DNA of 25,024 nt from NCBI GenBank assembly GCA_039649115.1, contig JBBWZQ010000280.1:1-25024 (forward strand). The letters run 5' to 3'. The position numbers were made by a program, and so were the translations under genes. Below the pieces are notes generated by a model that was not told where the DNA came from, made no database searches, and was given only the letters and a program-made list of their open reading frames with translations. Position 1 is the stretch's first letter. Every line of letters begins with the position of its first letter. This stretch comes from DATEJJ01 sp039649115 (lineage in GTDB: Bacteria > Actinomycetota > Actinomycetes > Mycobacteriales > Micromonosporaceae). Positions 15,468 to 23,117 of this stretch are shown here, piece by piece.

Positions 15468-17348
15468 GTGGATCGACGGAACTTCCTCAGATACACCACG
15501 GTGGTCCCGGCGGGCCTGGTGGCCGGCCCGTCGCTGGCCGGCCGGCGCGCCCCCGCAACGCCCGACGTGTCACTCCCGTTCGTCGAGGACTACAAGACGA
15601 ACATCCTCGCCAACCTCACCCCGGAGACGAACGCCGCGGTCCGCATCCTCTCCGGCATGCAGCGGCTCTGGCAGCCGGGGACGGCCTGGAACACCGGCGC
15701 TCCGGTCCTGCGCGAGGTGCTGCGGGCCAACATGCGCTACGCCGCCGCCGTCACGGCCGCCCGTACCGACGCGCAGGCGCGCGGGGCCTTCATCTACGAC
15801 CGGCAGCACCAGAGCTACGCGGTGATCGCCGGCCTCGGCCCGCTCGCCGACCTGTACAAGGCCGGCGCCCGGGCGGTCACCAGCATCACGACGGCACCCG
15901 ACGGCACACCGCCCGGCACGGTCAGCGACGCCGTGCCGGCCGGCGCACCCGCGGGCTCCGCCATCGGCGCCGGCGCCACCGACTCGGCGCTGGGCACGGT
16001 CGTCCAACTCGTGAACGCGTTGCGCGGCTCGTTCGCCTCCGGCAACCCGAGCAAGTACGCCTTCGGGTACCCGCGTCCCTGGCGCATGACGGAAGGCAGC
16101 CAGGTCGTCGACACCGGCGCCACCGACTTCCTGGGCTATCCGGTGTACCGGTCCACTGTGCTCGTCGCACCCCAACTGCTGCGCCAGCGCAGCACCAGCC
16201 CGCCGGACGACGGCGGGTTCCCGAGTGGACACACGAATGCCTTCCACCTCGCCGCGCTGGCGCTGGCCTACGCGGTTCCCGAGCGGTTCCAGGAGCTGGT
16301 GGCACGCGCGTCCGAACTCAGCGACACCCGCATCCTCGCGGGCATGCACTCCCCCGTCGACGTCATCGGCGGGCGCATCCTCGGCACCGCGCTCGCCGCC
16401 GCCGCGCTCGCCGACCCGCTCAACGCCGACCTCAAGGCGGCCGCCCGCCGGCAGGCGGCCGGGTACTTCCAGGCGCAGACCGGCGCCACGGCCGACACGT
16501 TGTACGCGTACGCGCATTCGGCCACTGTGGACAACGATCCGTACGCCGACCGCGCGGCCAACGCGCGAGCCGTCAACCGGCGGCTGACCTACGTCCTGCC
16601 GCGCCGCGGCCCGTGGGTCGAGCTGACCGTGCCCGAGGGGGCCGAGGTCCTGCTGGAGACGCGGCTGCCGTACCTGGACGCGGAGCAGCGCCGCGAGGTG
16701 CTCCGGACGACCGCGCTGCCCTCGGGGTACGTCCTGCTGGACGGTCCGGAGCAGTGGGGCCGGCTGAACCTGTTCGCCGCGGCCGACGGGTACGGCGCGT
16801 TCGACCGCGACGTGCGCGTGGACATGAACGCCGGCGACGGCGGCTTCAGCGCGGCCGACGTGTGGCGCAACGACATCCGGGGCACCGGCGGCCTCGTGAA
16901 GGTGGGTACCGGCGCGCTGGCCCTGACCGGTGCCAACCGGTACACGGGCGGCACGTGCGTGGCGGCCGGTACCGTGGTCGCCGCGTCGCGGTACGCCCTG
17001 GGCACGGGTGAGGTCCAGGTGCGCGGCGGCACGCTACGGCTGGACCCGGCGGCCGGCGGGGTGCGGGTGGACGGCGCATACGCGCAATCGGCCGGGGTGC
17101 TGGCGGTGTCGCTGTCCGGCGACCGCGAGCCGGCACTGACGGCGGGCCGGTCCGTTGTGCTCGGCCGCGACAGCGTGCTCGACATCGACCTGGATCCGGC
17201 ACGCGTTCCGGTCGGCCGGGTGCTGCCGGTGATCCGGACCCGCCGGCTGCTGGGCAGCTTCGGCGACATCCGGGTCGGTGTGGCGGGGTACGGTGCGGTG
17301 CCGGTCCACACGGCCGGCGGCCTGTCGGTACGGCTGGTACGCCGGTGA
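15468..17348 (+). CDS. Tat-exported PAP2-family acid phosphatase with autotransporter-type beta-strand repeat
   Basis: Phosphatase of 626 residues. The GTG at 15468 starts a Tat signal, DRRNFLRYTTVVPAG. The vanadium-haloperoxidase/PAP2 catalytic set is complete: K196-x6-R203-P204 (KYAFGYPRP), P252-S253-G254-H255 (FPSGHTN), and R288-x5-H294-x3-D298 (RILAGMHSPVD). It should remove phosphate from lipids or other esters outside the membrane. Residues of about 472-526 contain a PATR-type repeat (GGLVKVGTGALALTGANRYTGGT), a beta-helix segment usually found in autotransporter passengers, here without a barrel. No Shine-Dalgarno sequence is visible. It is followed by a secreted phosphoesterase on the same strand. 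Confidence 0.9.
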   Translation: MDRRNFLRYTTVVPAGLVAGPSLAGRRAPATPDVSLPFVEDYKTNILANLTPETNAAVRILSGMQRLWQPGTAWNTGAPVLREVLRANMRYAAAVTAARTDAQARGAFIYDRQHQSYAVIAGLGPLADLYKAGARAVTSITTAPDGTPPGTVSDAVPAGAPAGSAIGAGATDSALGTVVQLVNALRGSFASGNPSKYAFGYPRPWRMTEGSQVVDTGATDFLGYPVYRSTVLVAPQLLRQRSTSPPDDGGFPSGHTNAFHLAALALAYAVPERFQELVARASELSDTRILAGMHSPVDVIGGRILGTALAAAALADPLNADLKAAARRQAAGYFQAQTGATADTLYAYAHSATVDNDPYADRAANARAVNRRLTYVLPRRGPWVELTVPEGAEVLLETRLPYLDAEQRREVLRTTALPSGYVLLDGPEQWGRLNLFAAADGYGAFDRDVRVDMNAGDGGFSAADVWRNDIRGTGGLVKVGTGALALTGANRYTGGTCVAAGTVVAASRYALGTGEVQVRGGTLRLDPAAGGVRVDGAYAQSAGVLAVSLSGDREPALTAGRSVVLGRDSVLDIDLDPARVPVGRVLPVIRTRRLLGSFGDIRVGVAGYGAVPVHTAGGLSVRLVRR

Positions 17349-17429
17349 CGGCGGCTCACAGCGGGGCGGCGGCGCAGCCACCGGCGTGATCGACTCGCGG
17401 GCATCGATGTGATGCCCGATGATGCGAAC

Positions 17430-18620
17430 ATGGCGACGCGACGGCAACTCCTCCTCGGCGGCGCTGCCGCGCTCGGCGGCCTTGCGGTGACCCCCCGGAC
17501 GGCCCGCGCCGCACTCCCCCCGCCCGGTTCCTCCGGCATCGACCACATCGTGGTGGTGTGCATGGAGAACCGCTCCTTCGACCACCTGCTCGGCTGGCTG
17601 CCCGGTGCCGACGGCCGGCAGGCGGGACTGTCCTATCCGGACACCGCCGGCACCCCGCACCCCACCTACCACCTCCAGACCTACCAGGGGTGCGGGCACC
17701 CCGACCCGGACCACTCCTACCAGGGCGGCCGGGTCGAGTACGACGGCGGCGCGTGCGACGGCTGGCTGCGCGTGAACGACGAGTTCTCGATCGGCTATTA
17801 CCTGCGGGCGGACCTGCCGTTCCTGGGCCGGGCCGCGCCACTGTGGACCGTGTGCGACCGCTACTTCTCCGCCACCATGGCGGAGACCATCCCCAACCGG
17901 CTGTACCTGCACGCCGCGCAGACCGACCGCATCGACGGCAGCACCGCCACCACGACGCTGCCGACCATCTGGGACCGGCTGTCCGCGGCCGGTGTGCCGG
18001 GCCGGTACTACTTCAACGACGTACCGGTGCTCGCCCTGTGGGGCACCAGGTACGCCGCCATCAGCAGCCCGTTCGCGCAGTTCGTCACCGACGCCGCCGC
18101 CGGTACCCTGCCCGCGGTGTCCTACGTGGACCCGCCGTTCCTCGGTGAGCAGGGCGACGGCACCTCCTTCGACGACCACCCGCACGGCGACGTACGCAAC
18201 GGCGACGCCTTCCTCAACTCCGTGTACCGGGCGGTCACCGGCGGCCCGGGCTGGCGCCGCACGGTGCTGGTCATCACGTTCGACGAGTGGGGCGGCTTCT
18301 TCGACCACGTGCCGCCGTCCACCGCGCCGGACACCAACCCGTCGCTCACCGGGCTGCGCGGCTTCCGGGTACCGTGCCTCGTCGTCTCGCCGCTGGCCTA
18401 CCGGGCCACCGTCAGCCACGGCACCTACGACCACACGTCGATCCTCAAGCTGATCGAATGGCGGTACGGCCTGCCCCCGCTCACGCCGCGCGACGCGGCG
18501 GCGAACAACCTCGCGGAGGTACTCAACCTGGGCGCCCCGGTCGATCTGCGCGCACCGGCCTGGACAGTCAACCCGGTACCCGCACCGCCCTGCGCACCGG
18601 CTGCCGTGGCGCGTCAGTAG
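17430..18620 (+). CDS. Tat-exported phospholipase C / acid phosphatase (phosphoesterase family)
   Basis: Secreted phosphoesterase of 396 residues. I use ATG 17430, which gives the compact Tat signal MATRRQLLLGGAAALGGLA; GTG 17409 and ATG 17412 in frame are alternatives and none has a clear ribosome site. Family signatures in order: IDHIVVVCMENRSFDHLLGW at the mature N-terminus (metal ligands E and N), YFSATMAETIPNRLY (likely nucleophile Ser with the TxxNR loop), FDDHPHGDV, ITFDEWGGFFDHVPP, and HGTYDHTSILKLIEW. These match the bacterial phospholipase C/AcpA group that cleaves phospholipid headgroups or phosphate monoesters. Its end overlaps the convergent phospholipase D-like gene by 7 bases. 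Confidence 0.92.
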   Translation: MATRRQLLLGGAAALGGLAVTPRTARAALPPPGSSGIDHIVVVCMENRSFDHLLGWLPGADGRQAGLSYPDTAGTPHPTYHLQTYQGCGHPDPDHSYQGGRVEYDGGACDGWLRVNDEFSIGYYLRADLPFLGRAAPLWTVCDRYFSATMAETIPNRLYLHAAQTDRIDGSTATTTLPTIWDRLSAAGVPGRYYFNDVPVLALWGTRYAAISSPFAQFVTDAAAGTLPAVSYVDPPFLGEQGDGTSFDDHPHGDVRNGDAFLNSVYRAVTGGPGWRRTVLVITFDEWGGFFDHVPPSTAPDTNPSLTGLRGFRVPCLVVSPLAYRATVSHGTYDHTSILKLIEWRYGLPPLTPRDAAANNLAEVLNLGAPVDLRAPAWTVNPVPAPPCAPAAVARQ

Positions 18621-20173
18621 GCGTCGGCGCGCCGCAGCCGGACCGGTCGCCCGTCGGGGTCGCACAGCCAGCGGTACAGCGGCGTGGCGGCCAGCCGCCG
18701 TGCCGCGGGTATCGCCGGGTGCTGGTAGTGCCGCAGCCGGCCCGGCGGGCGCGGCCCCTGGCATCCGCCGGCGTGCCACGCCGCCAGGCGGTCCGCGCAC
18801 TCGGCGAAGCGGGCGAAGCAGGTCACCGGGTCGAGCAGAGCGGCCTTCGCCCGCCGGCCGGACAGGTCGAGGTGCTCACCGGCCAGTCGCAGCCGCAGGT
18901 CCCGCCCGAACTCCGGATGCACGACGGCGCAGGACAGTTCGGAGTCGTATGTCCACGAGCGACGGTTGAGATTGTCCGAGCCGACGATCGCCCACTCGTC
19001 GTCGATGACGCACGCCTTCGCGTGGACGTACACCGGCGTGCCCGCGGCGTTCTCCACGCCGTACACGGCCACCCGGTCGCCGCCGGCCGCGCGCAGGACG
19101 GACAGCGCGCGCTCCCGGCCGATCAGCTGCGCCGCGCCGCTGCTGCCGTCCGTGTCCGGATGCAGCGGCAGCACCGCGATCAGGTGCAGGTCCGGCTGGC
19201 CGGCCAGCGCGGCGGCGAACGGCGCGGCGACCTCGGCGGACCACAGGTACTGGTCCTCCAGGTAGATGAGCCGGCGGGCACGGGGCAGCACCTTGAGGTA
19301 CGCGTGTGCCACGCTGTGCTCCCCCGCCGGCGCGAACGGGTACCCCCGCCGGCTCGGGTAGGTGCGTAACACCTGCACCGGGTGGTCGCCGCACGGCGCC
19401 GGGTCGGGCAGTTGCGGCGGCAGCTGCCGCGGCTGGGTGTCCTCGCGCTGCAGCAGGTCGCGCAGCCGGTGCAACGGGTTGCGGGACAGCGGCGTCGGGT
19501 CGCACCAGCGCTCGCGGAAGGTCGCCTCCAGATCGCCGACGGCCGGCCCGCGGATCGCGAGCTGGATGTCGTGCCAGGGGGGCCGGGATCCGTAGATGGC
19601 CGCCATGGCTTGGCGCTGCGGGTCGCCCAGGTGCCGTTGGTCGTCGCGCCGGCTGTGACACAGGTCGATGCCGCCGACGTAGGCGATGTCCAGGTCCGGC
19701 CGGCCCGGGTGGCGCAGCACCACCAGTTTCTGGTGGTGCGACCCGCCGACCCGCACCCGCATGTCCAGCAGGCACTGCCCGCCGGCGGCCTCGATGTCCT
19801 CACCCAGGTGCCGGTTCTCCGCCTCGCTGAACTGCAGGTGGTCCAGGTGCGAGCGCCACACCAGACCCTTGACGACGACGCCGCGCGCGGCCGCGGCACA
19901 CAGCACCGTGGACACTTCGGTGCCGTCGCTGTTCAACCGCTGGTCCGGGTCTCCCCGCCAGTCGGTGAAAAACACCAGATCCCCTTCACGGGTACGGTTC
20001 AGCCGCTCACACAGCTCGGCGAAGTACCCGGCGCCGTGGACGAGGACGCGCACCTGGTTGCCGGCGGTCCAGGCCTTGCCGTCCGGGTGCCGCCGGTCGA
20101 TCCCGGTGTACGGATTGCCGCGTTCGTCCGGCTCCAGGAACCAGTCTGTATCGACCACGACAGCGCTGCGCAC
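18614..20173 (-). CDS. phospholipase D-like protein with two HKD motifs
   Basis: Protein of 519 residues in the phospholipase D superfamily. Both catalytic motifs are present: HHQK (146-149) with the following IAYVGGID, and H384-A-K386 with D391/D392 and GSDNLN (398-403). LEDQYLW (305-311) precedes the second motif as in PLD-like transphosphatidylases. There is no signal peptide, so it is probably cytoplasmic or peripheral, unlike the two secreted phosphoesterases next door. The start GTG (20173) directly follows an in-frame stop, TGA TGC, so it is the earliest possible start; no ribosome site is seen nearby. It could act on phospholipids, cardiolipin or related phosphodiesters; nuclease activity is less likely given the length and tandem motifs. 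Confidence 0.9.
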   Translation of the reverse strand: MRSAVVVDTDWFLEPDERGNPYTGIDRRHPDGKAWTAGNQVRVLVHGAGYFAELCERLNRTREGDLVFFTDWRGDPDQRLNSDGTEVSTVLCAAAARGVVVKGLVWRSHLDHLQFSEAENRHLGEDIEAAGGQCLLDMRVRVGGSHHQKLVVLRHPGRPDLDIAYVGGIDLCHSRRDDQRHLGDPQRQAMAAIYGSRPPWHDIQLAIRGPAVGDLEATFRERWCDPTPLSRNPLHRLRDLLQREDTQPRQLPPQLPDPAPCGDHPVQVLRTYPSRRGYPFAPAGEHSVAHAYLKVLPRARRLIYLEDQYLWSAEVAAPFAAALAGQPDLHLIAVLPLHPDTDGSSGAAQLIGRERALSVLRAAGGDRVAVYGVENAAGTPVYVHAKACVIDDEWAIVGSDNLNRRSWTYDSELSCAVVHPEFGRDLRLRLAGEHLDLSGRRAKAALLDPVTCFARFAECADRLAAWHAGGCQGPRPPGRLRHYQHPAIPAARRLAATPLYRWLCDPDGRPVRLRRADAY

Positions 20174-20282
20174 GCATCAAAGTGTGCCCAGCGGGCTCCT
20201 TCGATAAACGACGGGTGTGACGGCCACGCCCCCGCGTTCGCCCTTTCATGCGGAACTGGTGCCGTGGGCAAGGGGAGGCAGC

Positions 20283-20891
20283 ATGGTCCGGCTGGTGATC
20301 GTCAGCGGTGTGACGCTGGTACGGCTCGGCCTGTCGGCCGCCGTGGCGGCGGAGAGCGACCTCACCCTGGTCGGCTGCACCGCCTCCGGCACGCAGGCCC
20401 ACGACCTGTGCGCCGACGCCGACGTGCTGCTGGTGGAGTCGCAACAGTCCGGAGAGGACCCGCTGGCCCTCGCCGTCCGGCTGCGACACTCGGGCTCCCG
20501 TCCGGGCGTGGTGCTGCTCGGGACCGACGACAGCCGGCGGATCCGCAGCGCGATGGCGGCCGGCATCTCGGGATACCTGCCGCTCGACGCGACCGTCGAG
20601 ATGCTGCTGGCCACCGTCCGCCGCGCCGCAGCCGCCCCGGGCTCGTTCACCGCACCCGACCTGGCCAACGTGCTGCACAGCCGGTACACCCGCCAGGAGC
20701 TGAGCCCGCGCGAGGGCGAGGTGCTGCTGCACCTGCGCGCGGGCTGCACCCTGTCGACGATCGCCCGCACGCTGCTGGTCAGCGAGTCCACCATCAAGAC
20801 GTACGCGTCCCGCATCTACGACAAGCTCGGCGTGCGCGGCCGGGCACAGGCGATCGAGGTGGCCACCCGGTCCGGCCTCCTCTCGCGATGA
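20283..20891 (+). CDS. orphan NarL/LuxR-type regulator with degenerate receiver
   Basis: DNA-binding regulator of 202 residues. ATG 20283 is chosen because AGGGGAGG (20271-20278) stands just upstream. The N-terminal part has the fold of a receiver (VRLVIVSGVTLVRLGL; DADVLLVES; RPGVVLLGTDDS; GISGYLPLDAT), but the acidic pair is Ser8-Gly9, the phosphoacceptor Asp is Glu52, and the conserved Lys of GYLLKDA is replaced (GYLPLDA). The C-terminal LuxR helix-turn-helix (about 137-198) is intact: LSPREGEVLLHLRAG, STIARTLLVSESTIKTY. No histidine kinase is nearby. It is probably a phosphorylation-independent regulator, possibly of its divergent phospholipase D-like neighbour 109 bases away; that target is a guess. 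Confidence 0.9.
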   Translation: MVRLVIVSGVTLVRLGLSAAVAAESDLTLVGCTASGTQAHDLCADADVLLVESQQSGEDPLALAVRLRHSGSRPGVVLLGTDDSRRIRSAMAAGISGYLPLDATVEMLLATVRRAAAAPGSFTAPDLANVLHSRYTRQELSPREGEVLLHLRAGCTLSTIARTLLVSESTIKTYASRIYDKLGVRGRAQAIEVATRSGLLSR

Positions 20892-20994
20892 TCCAGTCGC
20901 CCCCGGCCCGGCCTTTCCGGGTCGCCCGCACAATTCGGTTCCCAGCCCGTAGTATGTGTGCAACGTGCACCGTGCAAAGTGCCGAGGGGGAGCC

Positions 20995-21342
20995 ATGGCA
21001 CGCAAGGTGGAAGTAGAGCTCGTCGATGACATTGACGGCAGTGAAGCCGCCGAGACGGTGACGTTCGCCGTGGACGGCGTCGCCTACGAAATCGACCTGA
21101 GTGCCAGACACGCCAAGGAACTGCGCTCGGCGCTGCAGAAGTACACGGCGTCGGCCCGTCGTGTGGGTCGCGCCGGACCCGCGGGCACCGGCCGTGGCCG
21201 CACCCAGGCGCCGGCCCGCAAGGACCGCGCGCAGAACAAGGCGATCCGGGAGTGGGCCAGGCGCAAGAAGGTCGAACTGTCCGACCGCGGCCGGATCCCG
21301 CGCACCGTCGTCGAACAGTACGAGGCCGGAGCCGGCCGGTAG
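20995..21342 (+). CDS. lsr2: Lsr2 nucleoid-associated xenogeneic silencer
   Basis: H-NS-like DNA bridging protein of 115 residues, the usual size. The N-terminal dimerisation part begins MARKVEVELVDDIDGS and contains VDGVAYEIDLS; a basic, Gly-rich linker (about 55-80) follows, then the DNA-binding domain with IREWARR and the minor-groove RGR hook at R98-G99-R100 (SDRGRIP). The ATG at 20995 has GAGGGGGAG immediately upstream. Lsr2 binds AT-rich DNA and silences transferred genes. It ends 11 bases from the convergent ABC transporter gene. Confidence 0.97.
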   Translation: MARKVEVELVDDIDGSEAAETVTFAVDGVAYEIDLSARHAKELRSALQKYTASARRVGRAGPAGTGRGRTQAPARKDRAQNKAIREWARRKKVELSDRGRIPRTVVEQYEAGAGR

Positions 21343-21353
21343 ACGCAACCTGA

Positions 21354-23117
21354 TCACGAACCAGGACTGCGGCTCTGGTCGAGCCAGGAGGCGTAGAGCC
21401 GGGCGTAGACCGAGTCGGGATCGGCGACGAGTGCCGTGTGGGTACCCCGCTGCACCACCCGGCCGCGATCCACCACGATCACCTCGTCGGCCACCCGCGC
21501 CGTGGACAGCCGGTGCGCGATGACGACCGTGGTACGGCTGCGGGTCACCGCGTCGAACGTGCGCTGCAGCCGTACCTCCGTCGCCGGGTCCACCGCGCTG
21601 GTCGCCTCGTCGAGCACCAGCAGATCCGGGTCTGCCACGTATGCCCGGGCCAGCGCCACCAGTTGCCGCTCGCCAACCGACAGCGCCTCGCCCCGCTCCC
21701 CCACCCGGGTCGCCATCCCCGCGGGCAGCCCGGCCACCCAGTCCGCCAGCCCCAGCTCGCTCAGGGCCGCGTCGAGCTGCCCGTCCGTCATCTCCGGCCG
21801 GCCGTACCGGACGTTCTCCGCGACGCTCGCGTCGAACAGGAACCCGTCCTGCGGCACCATCACCACCCGCCCACGCAGGCTGGCGAAGCTCAACCGGGTC
21901 AGGTCGACGCCGGCCAGCAGCACCTGCCCGCGCGTCGGGTCCATCAGCCGGGTCATCAGCTTCGCGAGGGTGGTCTTGCCGCTGCCGGTCTCGCCGACCA
22001 CGGCCACCCGGGTCCGCGCCCGGACCTGGAAGTCCACGGTGGACAGCACGGGCGGGCCTACCGGGTAGGCGAAGTCCACCCCGCGGAAGGTCACGTCGAC
22101 CGGGCCGTGCGGCAGGCTCTCGCCGGCGGCACCGGGGTCGGCGACGTCGGGCTCGGAGTCCAGCACGTCGAGGACCCGCCGCCAGCCGGCGACCGCGTTC
22201 TGCGCGTCGTTGAGCACCTCGGTGACGATCTGCACCGGCTGCACGAACAGCGTCACCAGGAACAGGAAGCCGGTCAGCTCGCCGACCCGCAGGCCACCGC
22301 CGACACCGAGCAGGACGCCGACCACGACCGTAGCCGCGGTCGCCACGGCGGCGGCCACCTCGCCGGCCTGGCTGGCCAGCACGGCGGTGCGCTGCGCCCG
22401 GAACTGGCCCTGCCGGGCCGCCTCGATCGTCTCGGCCAGCCGCCGCGAGGTACGCGCCTGCGCGCCGTACGCACGGATCACCGCGGCGCCGACGACGCTC
22501 TCCGCGATCGCCCCGAGCATGGCACCGATCCGCACCCGCACCTCGGCGTAGCGCGCGGTCAGCCGCCGCTGCAGCAGCCGCACGGTCAGCAGCATGGGCA
22601 CGAACGCGGCACACACCACGAGGGTGAGCTGCCACGAGTAGGCCAGCATGACGGCGGTGGTTAGCAGCAGCTGACCCACGCTGACCAGCAGGATCACCCC
22701 GCCGAACTGGAGGAACTGGCTGATCTGGTCGATGTCGGTGGTCACCCGGGACACCAGGGCGCCACGCCGCTCGACCTGCTGGTGCAGCATGGACAGGTCG
22801 TGGATGTGCCGGAAGGTGCGCACCCGCAGACCCGACAGGGCCGTCTCGCTCGCCGTGTAGAGCCGGACGTTCATCAGGTACGCGCACAGTGCCGTCGCGG
22901 CGAGCAGGGCGGCGGCGAGTGCCGCGATCACGAGTACCCGGCCCAGATCCGGGCCGCCCGGCGCGCGCAGCCCGGTGTCGATGCCCTGCTGGATCGCGAC
23001 CGGTACGGCGACCTTGCCGACGGTGGACAGCAGCCCGAGCGCGAGGGTGCCGGGCAGCCCGCGGCGCAGTTCGGGCGACAGGGCGAGGCCCCGGCGCAGC
23101 GTGCCGGCAGCCGTCAC
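21354..23117 (-). CDS. ABC half-transporter, partner with catalytic ATP-site residues
   Basis: Exporter-type half-transporter of 587 residues: six-helix membrane domain (about 20-310) and nucleotide-binding domain (about 340-575). Walker A is GETGSGKT (375-382), Walker B VLDEA with D503 and catalytic E504, and H-loop H535 in IAHRLS. The signature is LSVGERQ (479-485), deviating from LSGGQ. The GTG start (23117) overlaps the stop of the upstream half-transporter in a GTGA arrangement, so the two are coupled and should form a heterodimer. Substrate is unknown; lipids, peptides or drugs are typical for TmrAB/LmrCD-like pairs. Confidence 0.94.
   Translation of the reverse strand: MTAAGTLRRGLALSPELRRGLPGTLALGLLSTVGKVAVPVAIQQGIDTGLRAPGGPDLGRVLVIAALAAALLAATALCAYLMNVRLYTASETALSGLRVRTFRHIHDLSMLHQQVERRGALVSRVTTDIDQISQFLQFGGVILLVSVGQLLLTTAVMLAYSWQLTLVVCAAFVPMLLTVRLLQRRLTARYAEVRVRIGAMLGAIAESVVGAAVIRAYGAQARTSRRLAETIEAARQGQFRAQRTAVLASQAGEVAAAVATAATVVVGVLLGVGGGLRVGELTGFLFLVTLFVQPVQIVTEVLNDAQNAVAGWRRVLDVLDSEPDVADPGAAGESLPHGPVDVTFRGVDFAYPVGPPVLSTVDFQVRARTRVAVVGETGSGKTTLAKLMTRLMDPTRGQVLLAGVDLTRLSFASLRGRVVMVPQDGFLFDASVAENVRYGRPEMTDGQLDAALSELGLADWVAGLPAGMATRVGERGEALSVGERQLVALARAYVADPDLLVLDEATSAVDPATEVRLQRTFDAVTRSRTTVVIAHRLSTARVADEVIVVDRGRVVQRGTHTALVADPDSVYARLYASWLDQSRSPGS

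Noticed and set aside
20956..20994. 13-residue N-terminal extension of Lsr2
   Set aside because: Lsr2 proteins begin with MA-K-V; the ATG at 20995 has a strong ribosome site directly upstream.
21326..21345. GGCCGG/CCGGCC hairpin at the end of lsr2 as a bidirectional terminator
   Set aside because: The arms lie within the coding sequence, the loop would be only about two bases, and there is no T-run on either side.
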